Below, in pieces: positions 1 to 14,780 of a stretch of 64,000 nucleotides of DNA. This DNA is from Ecdyonurus torrentis. Taxonomy: Eukaryota > Arthropoda > Insecta > Ephemeroptera > Heptageniidae. How positions within the stretch are numbered: position 1 is the first letter of the stretch; each line of letters begins with the position of its first letter. Position numbers and translations under genes: made by a program. The notes beneath the pieces were generated by a model, which did not search any database, was not told where the DNA came from, and saw only the letters and a list, made by a program, of their open reading frames with translations. Where the stretch lies: the NCBI GenBank assembly GCA_949318235.1, contig OX439129.1, forward strand, positions 4,105,829-4,169,828. The letters are read 5' to 3'.

Positions 1-280
1 TGTCGCTTCTCTGTTAAAGTTGTCTAAGTTAGCTAGAGAGATGCTGCCACCTTGCGGCGCCACTAAGAACTACTTGAGCTGATATAATGTAGTAGTTCCA
101 ACACAAACATACAGAGAGCGTTACTTACCAATCTGTTCTTACAAATACAAAACCTCGTTGTAAAGTTTTTGTGTCATGCGACTATGAGCTCTATGTATAG
201 AACAAATAAGATTCAAGGTCGCATCACACAAATATTTTACAGTGAGGTTACTTATCTATATACTTGTATTGTTGTCTGCT
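1..280. other. No gene seen
   Basis: AT-rich sequence with a short CT run near 280-292. No open frame, RNA gene or repeat border is visible. Confidence 0.4.
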
Positions 281-284
281 CTCT

Positions 285-955
285 CTCTCTCTTTTTTAGA
301 TTTTAAGATCTGTAAGAGAAACTATGTATAAAAATATGCATATTAGTATATAATTTAATAATTTAAATTAAAAATATGATGACAAAAAAATACATTCTGC
401 TAAACGGTTATGCCGTACGTAGTAGAAATTTTGATTTTTGAATTTTACTTTATTTAATTTCTACAAAAGAAAAAAAAACATATTTTGTTTGAGAATATGA
501 CAACAGAGATGAGAAGGAATATACTAATATTTTAAATTTTATTCTTAAGATTCGAGATTTCTCTTCTTATTAAAGTAAAATTTGCTAGCGACCCCTCGCA
601 TCATAAAAAGTTTTTTTTTATTATATAATCGCGCATCCCGTGCTCTATTTTTTCTAACCTTAGGCACACGACCTCTCTAATACCTGATGTGATGAGGTTT
701 AAAATTGTGAATCGCGGTCAATGTATTTCTTATGGACAAAAGTAATTTCAGTTATTAATTTTTCGCTATTACCATAATTGCAATAAAAATGTTTCAATAA
801 TTTTGCTATACAGCTTAATAAGTTTTAGATCGTCTATAAAAATTTGAACTTTGTACAATGGATACCTTTTGTAATATTTAATTATAAAAATAGTGTCCAG
901 TGCACTGGGCTCGGCCTTCCACGCTAAATGTTTAGTCCGGCATCTTGAGGGTTAA
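285..955 (-). repeat. Dispersed repeat R1, copy a (about 670 bp)
   Basis: This stretch is the reverse complement of 49891-50563 with small changes. A conserved end reads CCCTCAAGATGCCGGACTAA on the other strand. A partial third copy is at 48822-48985. No coding sequence is seen, so the element class is unknown. Confidence 0.75.
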
Positions 956-2412
<1,457 letters not shown>

Positions 2413-3047
2413 TATTAGATATGTATGTATCTGTAATGTATATTGCTTAAATTATTAATATTTTATTTATTATATACACTAGTCCACTTCTAGAACTCTA
2501 ATATACACAAAAAATGTTGTTTATTATTCATTTAATGTTAACAATAGCTGCAATTCTTTACGATCTTAACTTTTTTAAATGTATGATTATTAATTTTGAA
2601 TTTTTTCTCCCATACATACATATTAAAAACTTTATTTTATACACTTTATTATTTAATTTCAGTACAATTATAGTTTATTTTACTTATTATATTTGTTAAT
2701 AGTAGCAAAATGATAATAATAATGGAAATTAATGTGTGCATGAAAGTTATAGAATTGTAATATGTTTACAAAAATTATAATATATCATATTGTCACTTAT
2801 ATACACTTATATATCTCTTGTATTAAAATAGTTTATTTTTTTAAAAAATATAATTATTCAAATGCTTTATGATTGCTTATTCATAAAATTTTAAGCATCT
2901 ATTCATTGATTTACAAACAATAATAATCAATTAAGGCAAAAATTAAAACAATAAATTTTTAAAAAGTTTAAATATACAGGGTGTTTTTTTAAAAGCGCGC
3001 ATTTTAAAACGCTTATTAAAATATGAAGAAATAAAATAAAATTAATT
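2413..3047. other. No gene seen; CAGGGTGT-like end at 2979
   Basis: AT-rich DNA. ACAGGGTGT at 2978-2986 resembles the terminal motif of the transposon remnant at 39743 but lacks further match. Confidence 0.3.
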
Positions 3048-4080
3048 TTTTATATATAATTTTGTAGCCAAGGGTTAGAAATTTTTAAAACTGTTCTTAG
3101 AAATAAAATTGAGTGACCAGTTTTCTTGCACCGAGCGTAAACGTAAAAATGTGCTATTTTTTTTTTCCAAACGTCTTTTTTTCTGCAAAAATGATCAGAA
3201 ATTTGCTTTTTTAACAATCCTTTATTGACAATTAATGGAGTCTGCTGGCATAAATAAGATAGCTATAGCACTCTAAGCATGTTCTGTGATAAAAATTAAA
3301 GGATTGGGCCACATTAGTATCAGGGTTAAGGTGAAAACATTTGCGTTAAACATGGCTAAGTTTGCCAACATTTCCTCTAATTTGAGAATTTTGTTTAATG
3401 ATTTAACGAAATTTTTAGTTTCTCTATAATGGCTTTGCGCTCACAGTTTTCTTTCAAATCTAAGTAATGTTTGGTTTAATTATTAAAAAAAAATCAATAT
3501 GATTCAAGATGCAGAGAATTAATGAATGCGGCAAAAACCAAATGAAATGTGCGGATTTCCATACATGAATCAACTTTTACAGAAAGAGATGCAAATTAAA
3601 TGTTTCCATTCTTTAAAATGAAATGTTTAAAGTTTTAATCATCAAAGCAACCCAGTTTGTAAGAATTGACAGAAAATGAAAGTTACAAATAATGTTATAA
3701 AAATTAAAGTTCATACAAAATCGGTAAAAAAAAAAAATTGATTTAAGAGAATTTTTTAAATCAAATTTAGCACTGTTTAACACAAAAGTTTTCACCTTAA
3801 CCCTTATACCAATGTGGCTCCATCCTTCCATTTTTATTACAGAACATGTTTACAGTGCTATAGGTATCTTATTTATGCCAACAGACTCCATTAATTGTTA
3901 ATAAAGGATAGTTTAAAAAGCAAATATTTAATCATTTTTGCAGAAAAAAAGACGTTTGGAAAAAAAATAGCACATTTTTACGTTGACGCTCGGTGCAAGA
4001 AAACCGGTCACTCAATTTTATTTCTAAGAACAGTTTTAAAAATGTCTAATCCTTGGCTACAAAATGATATATATATATAA
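3048..4080. mobile_element. Foldback element, about 1.03 kb
   Basis: The left arm (from ATTTTGTAGCCAAGGGTTAG) pairs with the right arm ending near CTTGGCTACAAAATGATAT. Arms of roughly 450-500 bp extend inward with mismatches and meet near 3560. No transposase is visible, so it looks like a non-autonomous foldback or MITE. Confidence 0.8.
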
Positions 4081-4968
4081 TTACAAATATTTAATCAAAA
4101 TGAACTAAAATTTAATACGACATACAAGATAGCTCAATTTCATCAAAATTCGTTCAGTACAGCATAAAATATGCATTACCATAGAACGTAAAAATATAAT
4201 TTACAGCATAACTATTACTTTCGTTTAAATTTAGAATTATTTATGCTATTATCATATATATTCAGCATAAATGATGCAGTTTATTATAGTCATAAAAATT
4301 GTAATACTTAAACACGTTGTTATTAAGTACACTTTTCTACATCAGTTTTTAAGAATAAAAAAAAATCTTGATTTCTAGCTAGGAAATAACGATATGCAGT
4401 GTTTAATTATAAATTAAAATTACGAATATACAATCAATAACATTTAAGCAAATAGTGGTATTATGAAATGTTATTATTTGCTCTCATATATAAACTATAT
4501 ATAAACCTCCTAATGAAATTTGTTTCATTTCAAAATTCAAAGTGGTTCAGGAGAAAAAGCTATATTTCTATAGCCAAAAGTTGCGAGTTTGGGCCAAATT
4601 AATAGATTTTTCCTGTACAATCGATTACAGTACAATCGATACTTTTGATGCCAGTTGATACATTGGATATTGTAGTATATGAAAATATAAACTGATTATA
4701 AAAATTATAATATTTACTTTTTAATAAATTGGTCCTGTAAAGCTTTTCTATTTTGAATTTCGCGCCCTAAAATTAGAGTTTTCATTGGATTAACCTAAAA
4801 CTCGAAATTTATCATATTTAGGGGCCCCTCTACAAAATAAATTAAAAATATGAAATTCCATAAGGGTGTTATTTTGTGCGTTTTGAAAAAATGCAGGCCA
4901 TAAAAAATATATATATACAAATATATTTATACATATATACATATTATATAATATTTATATATGTGTAT
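4081..4968. other. AT-rich DNA with a diverged piece of the 2-kb palindrome family
   Basis: Near 4740-4840, TTGAATTTCGCGCCCTAAAA and a later ATTTATCAT/GGGGCCCC match the outer part of the palindrome at 19862-21870. Nothing else is recognised. Confidence 0.35.
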
Positions 4969-4979
4969 GTATATATATA

Positions 4980-5051
<72 letters not shown>

Positions 5052-5142
5052 TATATATATATTACATAATATGTATATATGTATTTTATGTTATGTAATA
5101 TTATATACATATATACATAATATACTGTATATGTTAAGTATT

Positions 5143-5187
<45 letters not shown>
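4969..5187. repeat. (TA)n array followed by (GA)n
   Basis: TA units at 4969-5049, a mixed AT stretch, then TG and GA runs at 5141-5187. Confidence 0.95.
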
Positions 5188-5190
<3 letters not shown>

Positions 5191-5689
5191 ACAGCATAGC
5201 TAAAAAAAGCATCAAGGCTAACTTCTCCAAACATCCAATGAAATTTCTAAAATTTATTTCCTCTTACAGATAAGTTCATAAACTAAACACATTCACAAAA
5301 TCATGCCTTACTATGTGGCTTTCTATTATAGTGTATTTAAATGTTTAACTTCTCCAACCTTGATTTACAAACACACATACTCTTGCTAAGCACAGACGCT
5401 GAGTAGAAAATTTTAATCGAAGCTTAGACATCGTTAGCAGCACAACTACAAAATGTTGCACTTTTGTGTTATCTAAATGTATATTATCTAATTGTGTGTA
5501 ATTATAAAATACAATGGCGTTAGCAGCAAGTAACCAACCGTAAGTATATGATATACTTTGCATGCACATGACGTCATAGCTAATACGCTTACAAAGAAAA
5601 TTGTTCGATAATAATTAAAAATAAACAAACTATATTTTTTTTGAACAAAAATTTAGCCTCTTCAGTGTCAGTATATAATATATGTATAT
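5188..5689. other. No gene seen
   Basis: Unique-looking AT-rich sequence. A 74-codon frame on the minus strand has no support. Confidence 0.35.
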
Positions 5690-6019
<330 letters not shown>

Positions 6020-6021
<2 letters not shown>

Positions 6022-8790
6022 GTGGTAATAGAAGATCGAAACATTTGCTGGGATGCAAAACCTCGGAAGGCTAGTCCTCAAGAGGGGGGTTCCGAAGATA
6101 AACTTGATAGAGAGAAGTTTATGAACCAATTTAATGATTATCATTAATAAAATTATCCCTATAACAAACAAATTATCCAAACAAATTTAAAATATTAAAA
6201 AAAAAAAAAAAAAAACTTAAGCATATAAATCTACCGCAGATAAAATACAATATCTCCTAATTTACTAGTAATAATTACAACTTTAATCAGCAGTATTTTT
6301 TAATATTTTTTAATAAGCGCTGTCCTGGTTTAAAAATGTAAAATAAACTACTTACTAGAATTATAATGAAGACTTAAAAGTTTTCAGGGTGTTATTTTAT
6401 TGCATTTTTATTCTAAAAAAGGGCAATGTCCTAAGTCGATAGATAGAGAAATTTCTAATTTTGAGCTCATTGAGTATTTTTAATTAATTTTTAAAAGTTT
6501 TAAAAGGACGTTACAGTCGTTACAGCCCGCATGCATAGGTATTGCGTATCGACATTTTTTGATTTTTTTAATAGAAATGCTTAATGAACTTAAATTTTAG
6601 AATTTTGCAAATAAATCGATTCAGGACAATGTCTTCTTTTAGAATATGAAAAAAATTACCCTGAAAACATTTTTAGTCGTCCTCATATGCTTGGCGTAGG
6701 TGAAAAATTTTCAATGATAAATAAACACTAGCTCGATCTTCCTAAACTTACTATTTCTATTCATCAAAAATTGACCCTGTCCTCTGCTCCTAAAATGATG
6801 ATGGCGATCAACTTTGGGTATTCAAATGGAATACGTGCATTTTTTTTTTTTTTATTTTGCTAGCCATATCGTGTTGTTGTGTTACTCCATAATCCGAGTA
6901 CAGTCAAGACATTGTCTTATCGACAGGTTAGGGCTTTCTAATTAATGGAAAAGCATACACGGGTAGGCCACGACCTACGTACACAGCCTGGTTTCCGCCA
7001 TGATAGCCTAGAGAAACCGCGGAAATATCTAGGCAGAAATGTACTGTACAAAAACATTGAATAATACACAGTACTGTATATTATATACATGCATTAAAAT
7101 TAGCGAGCGCAGCGAGCAGAATTTTTTTCAAAGTTAAAAAAAATAAATAAAAAAAGTAGGAATTCTCAAAAAAAGAAATAGTTTATTATTTTTTTCTATA
7201 TAATTGTTGAGGGTTCTCAAAGAAATAAACCGGGATACGATCCCGGCACTCAAACATTTGCCGGGTTACCATCCCGGCTATCCCGGCCCTCTTTTAGAAC
7301 TGTTAGTCTTTTGGTTTTCACAACAATGAAGGTAACAACTTGTTTGGTTTTCAAGATATAAATGGCACATTTAACTTTTCATTAATAAACTTGATGAATT
7401 TTTTATTAATTTTGCTATTATTTTCGTTTGTTTTTGGAATTTTTTTAGAAAATACGGCAAAAATGAACGAAAAATAAATAAATAAATTTATTTTACATCT
7501 ATGTTTTTATATTTAACAATAACGCATTTATTTCTTTTATTCTTTCGATATTTGAGACATTTTTTAACGAGTTAATTATTTGAAAGTGACACCATCGCGT
7601 CAAAAATAAAGATATCAAAAAACTTACTTCAGATTCGTTATTTTTAACGTGAAAATTACTGAAACAAATTTTATATAAAAATATAAGACAAAATGTTTTT
7701 GGGTTGTTAAAACGAAAACCTCTTCTTTTGCCCCCTCATACAACAGTTTTTTGGGTTTTAATAATAGTTGATTTGCATTAACAACATTTAAAAGATAACC
7801 ACCGTGTAGAGCGCATTAAAATAAAATTATTCTGATTTATCATTTAACGGGTTGCAATTATTGGTAGCTGTCAAAATCGAAAAATTACAAATTTTAGACT
7901 CTCATTTAGACGCTAATTGTTTATTGATGTTATTGATACATTTTAATGTGGCGCACATAGAAATTAAGATGCAGAATAATGTCAGCAATAAAAAGTTTGC
8001 CAGGTTCAAGTAAGTACATTTTGAATGTTGCGAGCTATGAAGCGTGTTGTCCAAACCTAGAAAAAATTATCAGTTTTTGAACGCATTTTGTTGCGCAAAA
8101 CGACACAATAATAATATACTCTTGTTCGTATACTAAATCTTTTTTTTTGTAACGATATTTCATATCTTGTAAAATAAAGGAATAATATAATATATGACGT
8201 CAGCAAAGATTCTAAAGTAGATTGCATTTATGTTATATACATATACGTCTCGATCTAATGCCTTGTTATTAGTATGTGTGCCGCTATTGCATAACTCACG
8301 CATAGAGGCTGCTTTTTTAAACTTTTTCCCTAATTTAGGTAGCGTAATGAAACCAACGCAATTCTTATTTTTGAAATGAAAATGAACACCAGGTTTACTG
8401 ATTTATCTCTATTATTTCCGAGATATATCGTGGATACTACGTGGCTGCAGCATTGCGATTAAAATGTTGGCGAGTTGCATTGAGTTTTTACAGTTTTCTC
8501 TGCTGCTACCTAATAAATTGCAAAATAAATACACGTACTCATGTTTTTTATAAACATTGCTTTCATTTTGTATATAATATCATAAGTTTACGTACTTTTG
8601 TAACGATAAAATTAAGAGATACGGGATGTAAATTCTCTCGTCTTAAAATATGTTTTGTTCCCGCTCTGCATACGTTACACGCAGTGATGAATGAGTTTGT
8701 AAAAACTACTTTTTTCCTTATTATTGTACGGTAATGAAACCTTTACCATTATTCCTAAATTTGAAAAATATTTCGATCCATATACGGGTG
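6020..8790. other. No gene seen over 2.8 kb
   Basis: No exon with both splice sites and a conserved pattern was found. A small GC-rich patch at 7229-7291 repeats CCGGGATACGATCCCGGC-like units. The frame at 8441-8734 has no recognisable pattern. Confidence 0.4.
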
Positions 8791-8795
8791 TTCAT

Positions 8796-8889
8796 ACTTT
8801 GGTCCAGTAGATATATCGCGAGTTACCCCGCGACTGCCCGTGAGTAAGGGCGGTCATAACTCGCGATGTATCTACTCTACTGGACCGCA
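8796..8889. mobile_element. Short hairpin (tiny MITE-like)
   Basis: GGTCCAGTAGATATATCGCG at the left pairs with CGCGATGTATCTACT...GGACC at the right, with a loop of about 35 bp that itself has paired parts. Confidence 0.7.
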
Positions 8890-8999
8890 TATATAAATAT
8901 TAGAGCCGTAAATTTAGACAGGTTCTAGCACCCACCCGGGCCAAAATATTCAGGTGTTCGTTTTTTTGAAAATGGTTAACCCCTTGTTTCGAGATTTTA

Positions 9000-9366
9000 G
9001 CTTACAAATAAACTATTTTAAGTAAAGCTCTTAAAAGAAAGAATCGTAAAAATAAAGACTTTTTGAAATAAATCGAGCTAAAGAACAATTTTTGAAGAAA
9101 GCAAAGATAAGAAATTGTAATTTTTGTTTAAAATGGTGTTTTTTAGATTTTATCGTGCAAAATAAGCTATTTAAAATATTGTAAACAATTATTTTTTATT
9201 ATTTATGACTTTTAATCCTCTAAACACATTTTTTTCCTAATGGAAATCAAGCTTTTTTCTTCTTTCGCTGGAAAGTGCTTTTTTAAACTTCGGCTCAAAT
9301 ATCAAGCTTTCCGAGCTTTGGCTCGTTTTTCGAGTTTAAGCTCCATTTCAAGCTAAACCCGGGTTT
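9000..9366 (+). repeat. Dispersed repeat R3, copy a
   Basis: Shares TTTGGCTCGTTTTTCGAGT and surrounding sequence with 62040-62330 in the same direction. It abuts the large inverted repeat. Confidence 0.6.
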
Positions 9367-9636
9367 AACCAAGGCCTCCTCTACAGGCCCAACAGCAGAC
9401 GAAAAAAAATGTCAAACAATATGAGACGTAGTCACGGAGCTTGTTTATAGTCCATAAGAATACATGGAGTTGACATGGTCATGCTAGTTTTTTGCTTTTT
9501 TCTCGAAAAAGTCAAATACGGACCCTACTAAATGCGTACATTTTCGAAATCGTCACAAAATTTGAGATAAAAACCAATAATTTTCACTTTTTAAAAACGG
9601 TGGTAACTTCTACTTGAAGCGAGATAAAAACCATGA

Positions 9637-9813
9637 GCGCATGCGCTTTGAGCAGCTGCTTGAATGGATGGCGGCAAACAAGGCATGTTTGTTATTGTGT
9701 GTCTTCAAGCTGGAAGAAAGTGATTAATTCACAAATGTGTAATAAATTATTGTAAATTTATACTTTGGATATACACTCAATATTTGAGCTACCAGAAAAT
9801 ATGACAAATATTC
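9637..9813 (+). promoter_or_regulatory. Promoter-like module and possible small first exon in left arm
   Basis: GCGCATGCGC (NRF-1 type palindrome, 9637-9646) and ATGGCGGC (YY1 type, 9668-9675) are 30 bp apart, as in many animal housekeeping promoters. An ATG near 9798 leads to a GTGAGTG donor, and a TTTTTCAG acceptor near 10138 continues the frame for only about 16 codons. The same set is in the right arm (19513-19522, 19484-19491). It may be a relic of a captured gene start. Confidence 0.3.
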
Positions 9814-10439
9814 GAGGTGAGTGAATAAAACGTGGCTCTATAGAGCCCGTGAAACATGCAGTTTTTTTTTTTTTTTTTTTTTTTTTTTTGCATTTTGTAT
9901 GTAAAATAAAGTTTTTGATCTTACGGTTTCTATGTGATTCTAAAATTTTAATTCAAATACAACGCATAGCTTGTAATTTAGAGAAGTTTTATTGTATATT
10001 CATGTTCGATTTTGTGCCCTAAATTGACGTCTGGCTCAAAAATTTATGCATGTTTCGAACGCGATCGAAAACCATGTTTTTCGATCGCAAAATTTTGCAT
10101 GAATAAATATAACAAAGTGATTCATCCCTTTTTCAGATTTAGTTGACCTTCGGCAGCAAGTGTTCTTGCCAAATCTCCACAAATAAAACAGAATCTGTCA
10201 CTAATTTCTGGCCAGAGTACCATGTTACCGACTGTACCATGAATGCACCATCACTCATCATGTGCCATCATCATAAATCACTGCTACTGTGTGCTACAAT
10301 AAAAGGTATATATAACATGAACATTTTTTTTTTGGTAGATTACATTAAAATGCAGATACGTATGGCAATTTGCATTAAAATTAGAAATTATATTAAAAAT
10401 TGTACATTATTTTTTATAATACCACACACCTTTTTAATT

Positions 10440-11040
10440 GGTCTAAATACAGCTTATTGTCATACTTCACAACAGCCTGTAGAGAAACTGGAAACTCAAG
10501 GCAGGCTGAACGGTATACAGCTGTACTTTATTTATGTATGTACGATGCCTCCAGAATGCTATGCAATGCATTATAATGGAAACCATTTAAATGTGCTTTG
10601 AGCAATGTTTTGTGCTCTGACACTTCACGTACATACTGAACAGTTGCTTTAACCTGTACTCTGTCAAGAACACAGGGCTATATGAGTTGGCCTGCCTTGT
10701 CACGTTATGTATTTTGTGTGATTCATGTGCTTGGTTTCCAAACAATAGAGCACAACACTACAATACAAGACTACACACAAACTCTATGATATGCTCAAGT
10801 AATTTTACTCTTCGATTGATAATGTTACATGACTTAATTGTGTTGACCAAGTACAGGTTGAATTAAACCGGGGTGTGTATGTGAAGTGTCAGAGCACAAA
10901 ACATTGCTCAATGTTTGAATGTTTTCCATGATAATACATTCATATTGCCTTCGGGAGGTACATAAATAATGTTTGGTTGTACCGTTCAGCCTTCCTTGAA
11001 TTTTTTAGTTTCTCTAGGCTGTATGTTGTGTATTTAGACC
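10440..11040. mobile_element. Nested foldback, 600 bp, in the left arm
   Basis: GGTCTAAATACA at the left and TGTATTTAGACC at the right bound two arms. Inner segments such as GAGCAATGTTTTGTGCTCTG pair with CAGAGCACAAAACATTGCTC. A second copy is in the right arm (18117-18717). Confidence 0.85.
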
Positions 11041-11145
11041 GTAACTGGCCTGGAGGTGCATTTTCTATTGAGTACGACAATAAGACAATGTCTTGATGGG
11101 ACTAGATTGAAAGATGTAGTAAGGTGTAGTACACAGTATATTATA

Positions 11146-11334
11146 CAGTAGGTTGTCTCCTATACTGAGAATGTCAGCTCAGTGCACGCTGCAATTGCGA
11201 ATGGGTGAAGACTGCAGAAATAGACGCGTAGCGTTACTTCAAATGACGACTTTTAGTTCTGCAGTCTTCACCCAGTCGCAATTATGGCGCACATTTGATC
11301 TGACATTCTCACCAGTATAGGAGATAATCTACTG
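11146..11334. mobile_element. Nested foldback, 190 bp, in the left arm
   Basis: CAGTAGGTTGTCTCCTATAC pairs with GTATAGGAGATAATCTACTG. The inner arms contain TGCAATTGCGAATGGGTGAA and its complement. It is repeated in the right arm (about 17826-18016). Confidence 0.85.
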
Positions 11335-11992
11335 TTTAGCTACTGTGGGTGCAGTATGAGAACGCACAATGACAGACATAACAATATTTATAAAAAAATG
11401 AAAGTAGGAAAGTTACTTCCCAGTATTGAACATTGGTACACTAACTCTCAAAAAACTGCAGCATCTCGACTCCAATTGGATTTCTTAGAACATAATAGAT
11501 TATATGGGGAAAATTTAATGGAAGCAGTCAGATTTTTTTTTTCTTGTAGCCTGTGTACATAACATGTATTCTTACAGCACCTCCATCTAGCTGATGTATA
11601 CTTGCCTGCTTTTAACAAAATTAATCTATAAGATTAACAAATCAATAAAAGCTTAATAGAATAACATAGATTAATGTTTGTTATATTAATTGATTTGATA
11701 GTAAAACACATCGATACAAACTAAAGTTATTTATGTAAGTCCCATCAAGTTTTTTTTTTTTTTTTTGATATAAATGTTTATGCTTTCTTTTAATGACAAT
11801 GTTTGTTTAATTTAGCTTCAGGTGCTGCTTCTTGGGTGTGGAGTGGTCATATAATGCAGGAGAACCCTTCACAGGACTCATCCCAAGAGGAGAATTATTA
11901 TTGACGATGAAGTAGAAACATCACAAGCAGGTAAAGATGCCAAAATTTTAATATATATATAGGCCTATTATACTATATATATTATATATCTT

Positions 11993-12147
11993 CGTGGTTC
12001 CGCAATAATGTCCGATGTCCAAATGACCTTGAAAAAATAAAAATCGTCTGATTGACCCCAAATTTTGGATTTTTCCATTTCCGGTCATTTGCAGCAAAAA
12101 ATATTTTTCAAGGTCAAATGGACATCGGACATTATAGCGGAACCACG
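11993..12147. mobile_element. Foldback set in TA repeats, 155 bp
   Basis: The ends are CGTGGTTCCGC and GCGGAACCACG, followed inward by ATAATGTCCGATGTCCA pairing with its complement. TATATAT lies on both sides. The element is non-coding. Confidence 0.88.
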
Positions 12148-12165
12148 ACGATATATATATATATA

Positions 12166-13609
12166 TCGAGGGCTACGCGGCAATTCGGAATTTGTGCAGC
12201 CTCCGCGCGCGCAAGATTGAAACATATGGATTCTCCGCGCACCTACTTTTTGGCACATATGCAGCCTCCGCGGCCACTAATATTGAAACATGTGTTATCT
12301 CCGCGGACGCTACAAATGAAACATATGAACATTCCGCGCGTACGAAAAGTGACACATCTGAAGAATGATATTTTGGCACATCTGAAGAAAGCTACACCTA
12401 CCGATATGAATTGCATTTACAGATCAAATTTACATGAGAATGATATAATATCATTGGATAATAAATTTAAAATTGTATTTAAAAAAAAAATTAATAGGTT
12501 ATAATAATAAAAAAAAAAAGCTAATAAAAGAAAAAATTATAAATAGACAGATAATTAATAAATAATTGATCATATCAATAAATAAATCAAAAGATAAATA
12601 AATTTATTTATAAATAGGTAAATGAATCAATGAATAAATAAAAAAATAATAATAATAATAAACAAGCAATGAAAAAGTAAATGCATATGTTCAAAAGAAA
12701 TAAAATCATACTTTTAATTTAACAGTAAAATTTGAAATGTTTTCCTCGTCAAAATATTATAACACCTTCTCTACTAACTTAAAGAATTTAAACTATCACC
12801 TAAAATAACACATAAAGAAACCTACCTAAAATTTTAATCTAATCAACACTACTATGAAATTACACACTTCACAAATGCTCTGCTTTTTTTTTTATTCACT
12901 GCAATTATTATTAATTATATTAAATAATTTAATTTTTTGAAAAATATCACTCGTAAAATTTATACGGAATAACTTAAAATACAACTACACTCTCCGCAAG
13001 CAGAATGAAAACTGAAACATTTTTACCGGCCATAGTCAACTAGACAGGTTGTTTACAAATTTGACCTTTGAAGTGTATGTATGATAAGAAAATACTCTAG
13101 CTGATCATTCATAAGTTGATTTGAGGAAGGGCAGCTTTAAAATTCATAAAATGAATCACAAGAAAATTCTATTATAAAAAAAAATCAGAGTTTTGAAAAG
13201 TATTTTCCATTTAAAATAAATAAAAACTTTGTTTTTAAAACATTATTAGCATATTAATAAAAAAAAGGAATGGTCATATATTTTTATTGTAAAATTATCT
13301 ATTATATCTTATTTAAATTTTATTTACATCATTAAATCATTGAAGCGTTAAGTTTTGCATCAGAGAAATTAAAGAACTTGTGCTTAAAATTTGTAATCAT
13401 AAAACTCTGCAAATTATTCAGATGTGTCACTTTTAGTACGCGCGGAATGTACATATGTTTCATTCGTAGCGTCCGCGGAGATTACACATGTTTCAATATT
13501 AGCGGCCGCGGAGGCTGCATATGTGCCAAAAAGTAGGTGCGCGGAGAATCCATATGTTTCAATCTTGCGCGCGCGGAGGCTGCACAAGTTCCGAATTGCC
13601 GCGTAGCCC

Positions 13610-13613
<4 letters not shown>
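12166..13613. mobile_element. GC-rich-ended foldback set in TA repeats, 1.45 kb
   Basis: The ends are TCGAGGGCTACGCGGCAATT and its complement, each next to (TA)n. The arms of about 200 bp are built of diverged 35-40 bp units holding CCGCGG or CGCGGA and CATATGTTTCAAT. The core between the arms (about 12380-13420) is AT-rich and non-coding. The frames read through the arms are by-products of the units. Confidence 0.88.

Positions 13614-13672
<59 letters not shown>
13614..13672. repeat. (TA)n microsatellite
   Basis: About 29 TA units directly after the foldback end. Confidence 0.95.
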
Positions 13673-13675
<3 letters not shown>

Positions 13676-14012
13676 AGTACTATTGTCTTTGCATCTTTAC
13701 ATTCCATATCTTCTATCAGGTGATGCAGTGTGACCCTCCAAAACTTGTGATGTTATGAATGGCTACCCAGGACCTACACCAGGGTCCTTTCTCTGCTGAC
13801 AATGATAAATTAACTATATTGTATGTGTTCCTATAAATTAATAATTATTGTACCTCTGTACGCATATTTGTGATAATATATTTTACTCTTCAAAAACTTG
13901 CACTAGATTTGCAATGTTATTGCAATGAAGAAAACATGCGCTACATGTAAATGGTAAAATATAATATTGCTATCATGTCAATTTAAGGAAAAAAACATCG
14001 CGGTTAGGATCA

Positions 14013-14279
14013 ATATTAAAGAAAAGGATAGAATAACCAGCAAGGGCCTTACCACAGTAGAAGTTCTATGGAGAGGTCGAGGTCTCGCGTGGCACAGTAT
14101 TTTGTTATAAAAAGTTTATTTTATAACTGAGAGCTTTCGTCATATATTAATGACATTATCAATCAAAGAAGAAAATTACTTGAGCACTACTACTACTTGC
14201 CATGCGAGACTTCGACCTCTCCATAGAACTTCTACTGTGGTAAGGCCCTTGCTGGTTATTCTATCCTTTTCTTTAATAT
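14013..14279. mobile_element. Foldback MITE, 267 bp
   Basis: ATATTAAAGAAAAGGATAGA pairs with the right end. Arms of about 90 bp include GCAAGGGCCTTACCACAGTA and its complement. Confidence 0.88.
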
Positions 14280-14401
14280 GATTGCTATCATGTGTTTTAT
14301 ATTTAAGTTATACTCGCATTAAAAGGAATTATTTAAAAATAAATGTAAGCACTATCTATTCTTATTTTTAGTACTCTGTGATTGTAGATATTTTCTATTA
14401 A

Positions 14402-14780
14402 GGTGGGATTTGACTAAAAAAATCGTACAGAAAGATAAGTCTGAAATTTTGCACAGTAATACATTAGAATTTAGTTAATTCAAAAATGTAAAAAAAAAAA
14501 AAGAGGGGTCACCATGCTAGATTTTAAATTATAATTTTTTGAAGTGTTAGTCCCATAAGAGCCTATGTTAATTTAAATAATTAATTTCTCTTATCTGATT
14601 GTCACGGGCTCTAAAATTTTTATCATAGGTAGCTTTTAATACTGCCGTAATGTTTTTTTCTTATATATTATAGTAGCTGTTAATACTGTTACCTTTCAAA
14701 TGAGATCGTAAGTTTGCAAGTTTTCTTTTTAAATTTTTAGATACAAGCCATCTATATACAACCCTCAATTTTACACTTTT
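14402..14780 (+). repeat. Dispersed repeat R4, copy a
   Basis: Similar in order and direction to 24622-24965: both have GGGATTTG-AC/CC-TAAAAA, then GAGGGGTCACCATG, then a TTATGATTTTTTGAAG-like part. Confidence 0.6.

Larger units (their letters stand above)
9368..11795 (+). repeat. Left arm of a large inverted repeat (2.4 kb)
   Basis: This arm is the reverse complement of 17345-19785 with few differences. The outer border is AAGGCCTCCTCTACAGGCC and the inner border is a poly-T tract plus GATATAAATGTTTATGC. The spacer is 5.5 kb. The frames at 10143-10601 and 11356-11562 recur in the other arm but match nothing I know. Confidence 0.93.

Noticed and set aside
5141..5187. Possible CRISPR-like or structured array
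   Set aside because: Simple TG/GA repeats; no spacer-repeat structure. No CRISPR is expected in animal DNA.
10143..10601. 152-codon frame in the inverted repeat arm
   Set aside because: It crosses the nested foldback and a poly-T run, is shortened in the other arm, and has no family pattern.
11818..11928. Exon-like stretch with acceptor and donor in the inverted repeat spacer
   Set aside because: All frames stop; a frameshift would be needed, and no partner exon is visible.
12052..12504. 150-codon frame with repeated HM-SPR-like units
   Set aside because: It is the translation of the short DNA units in a foldback arm and an unrelated neighbouring element.
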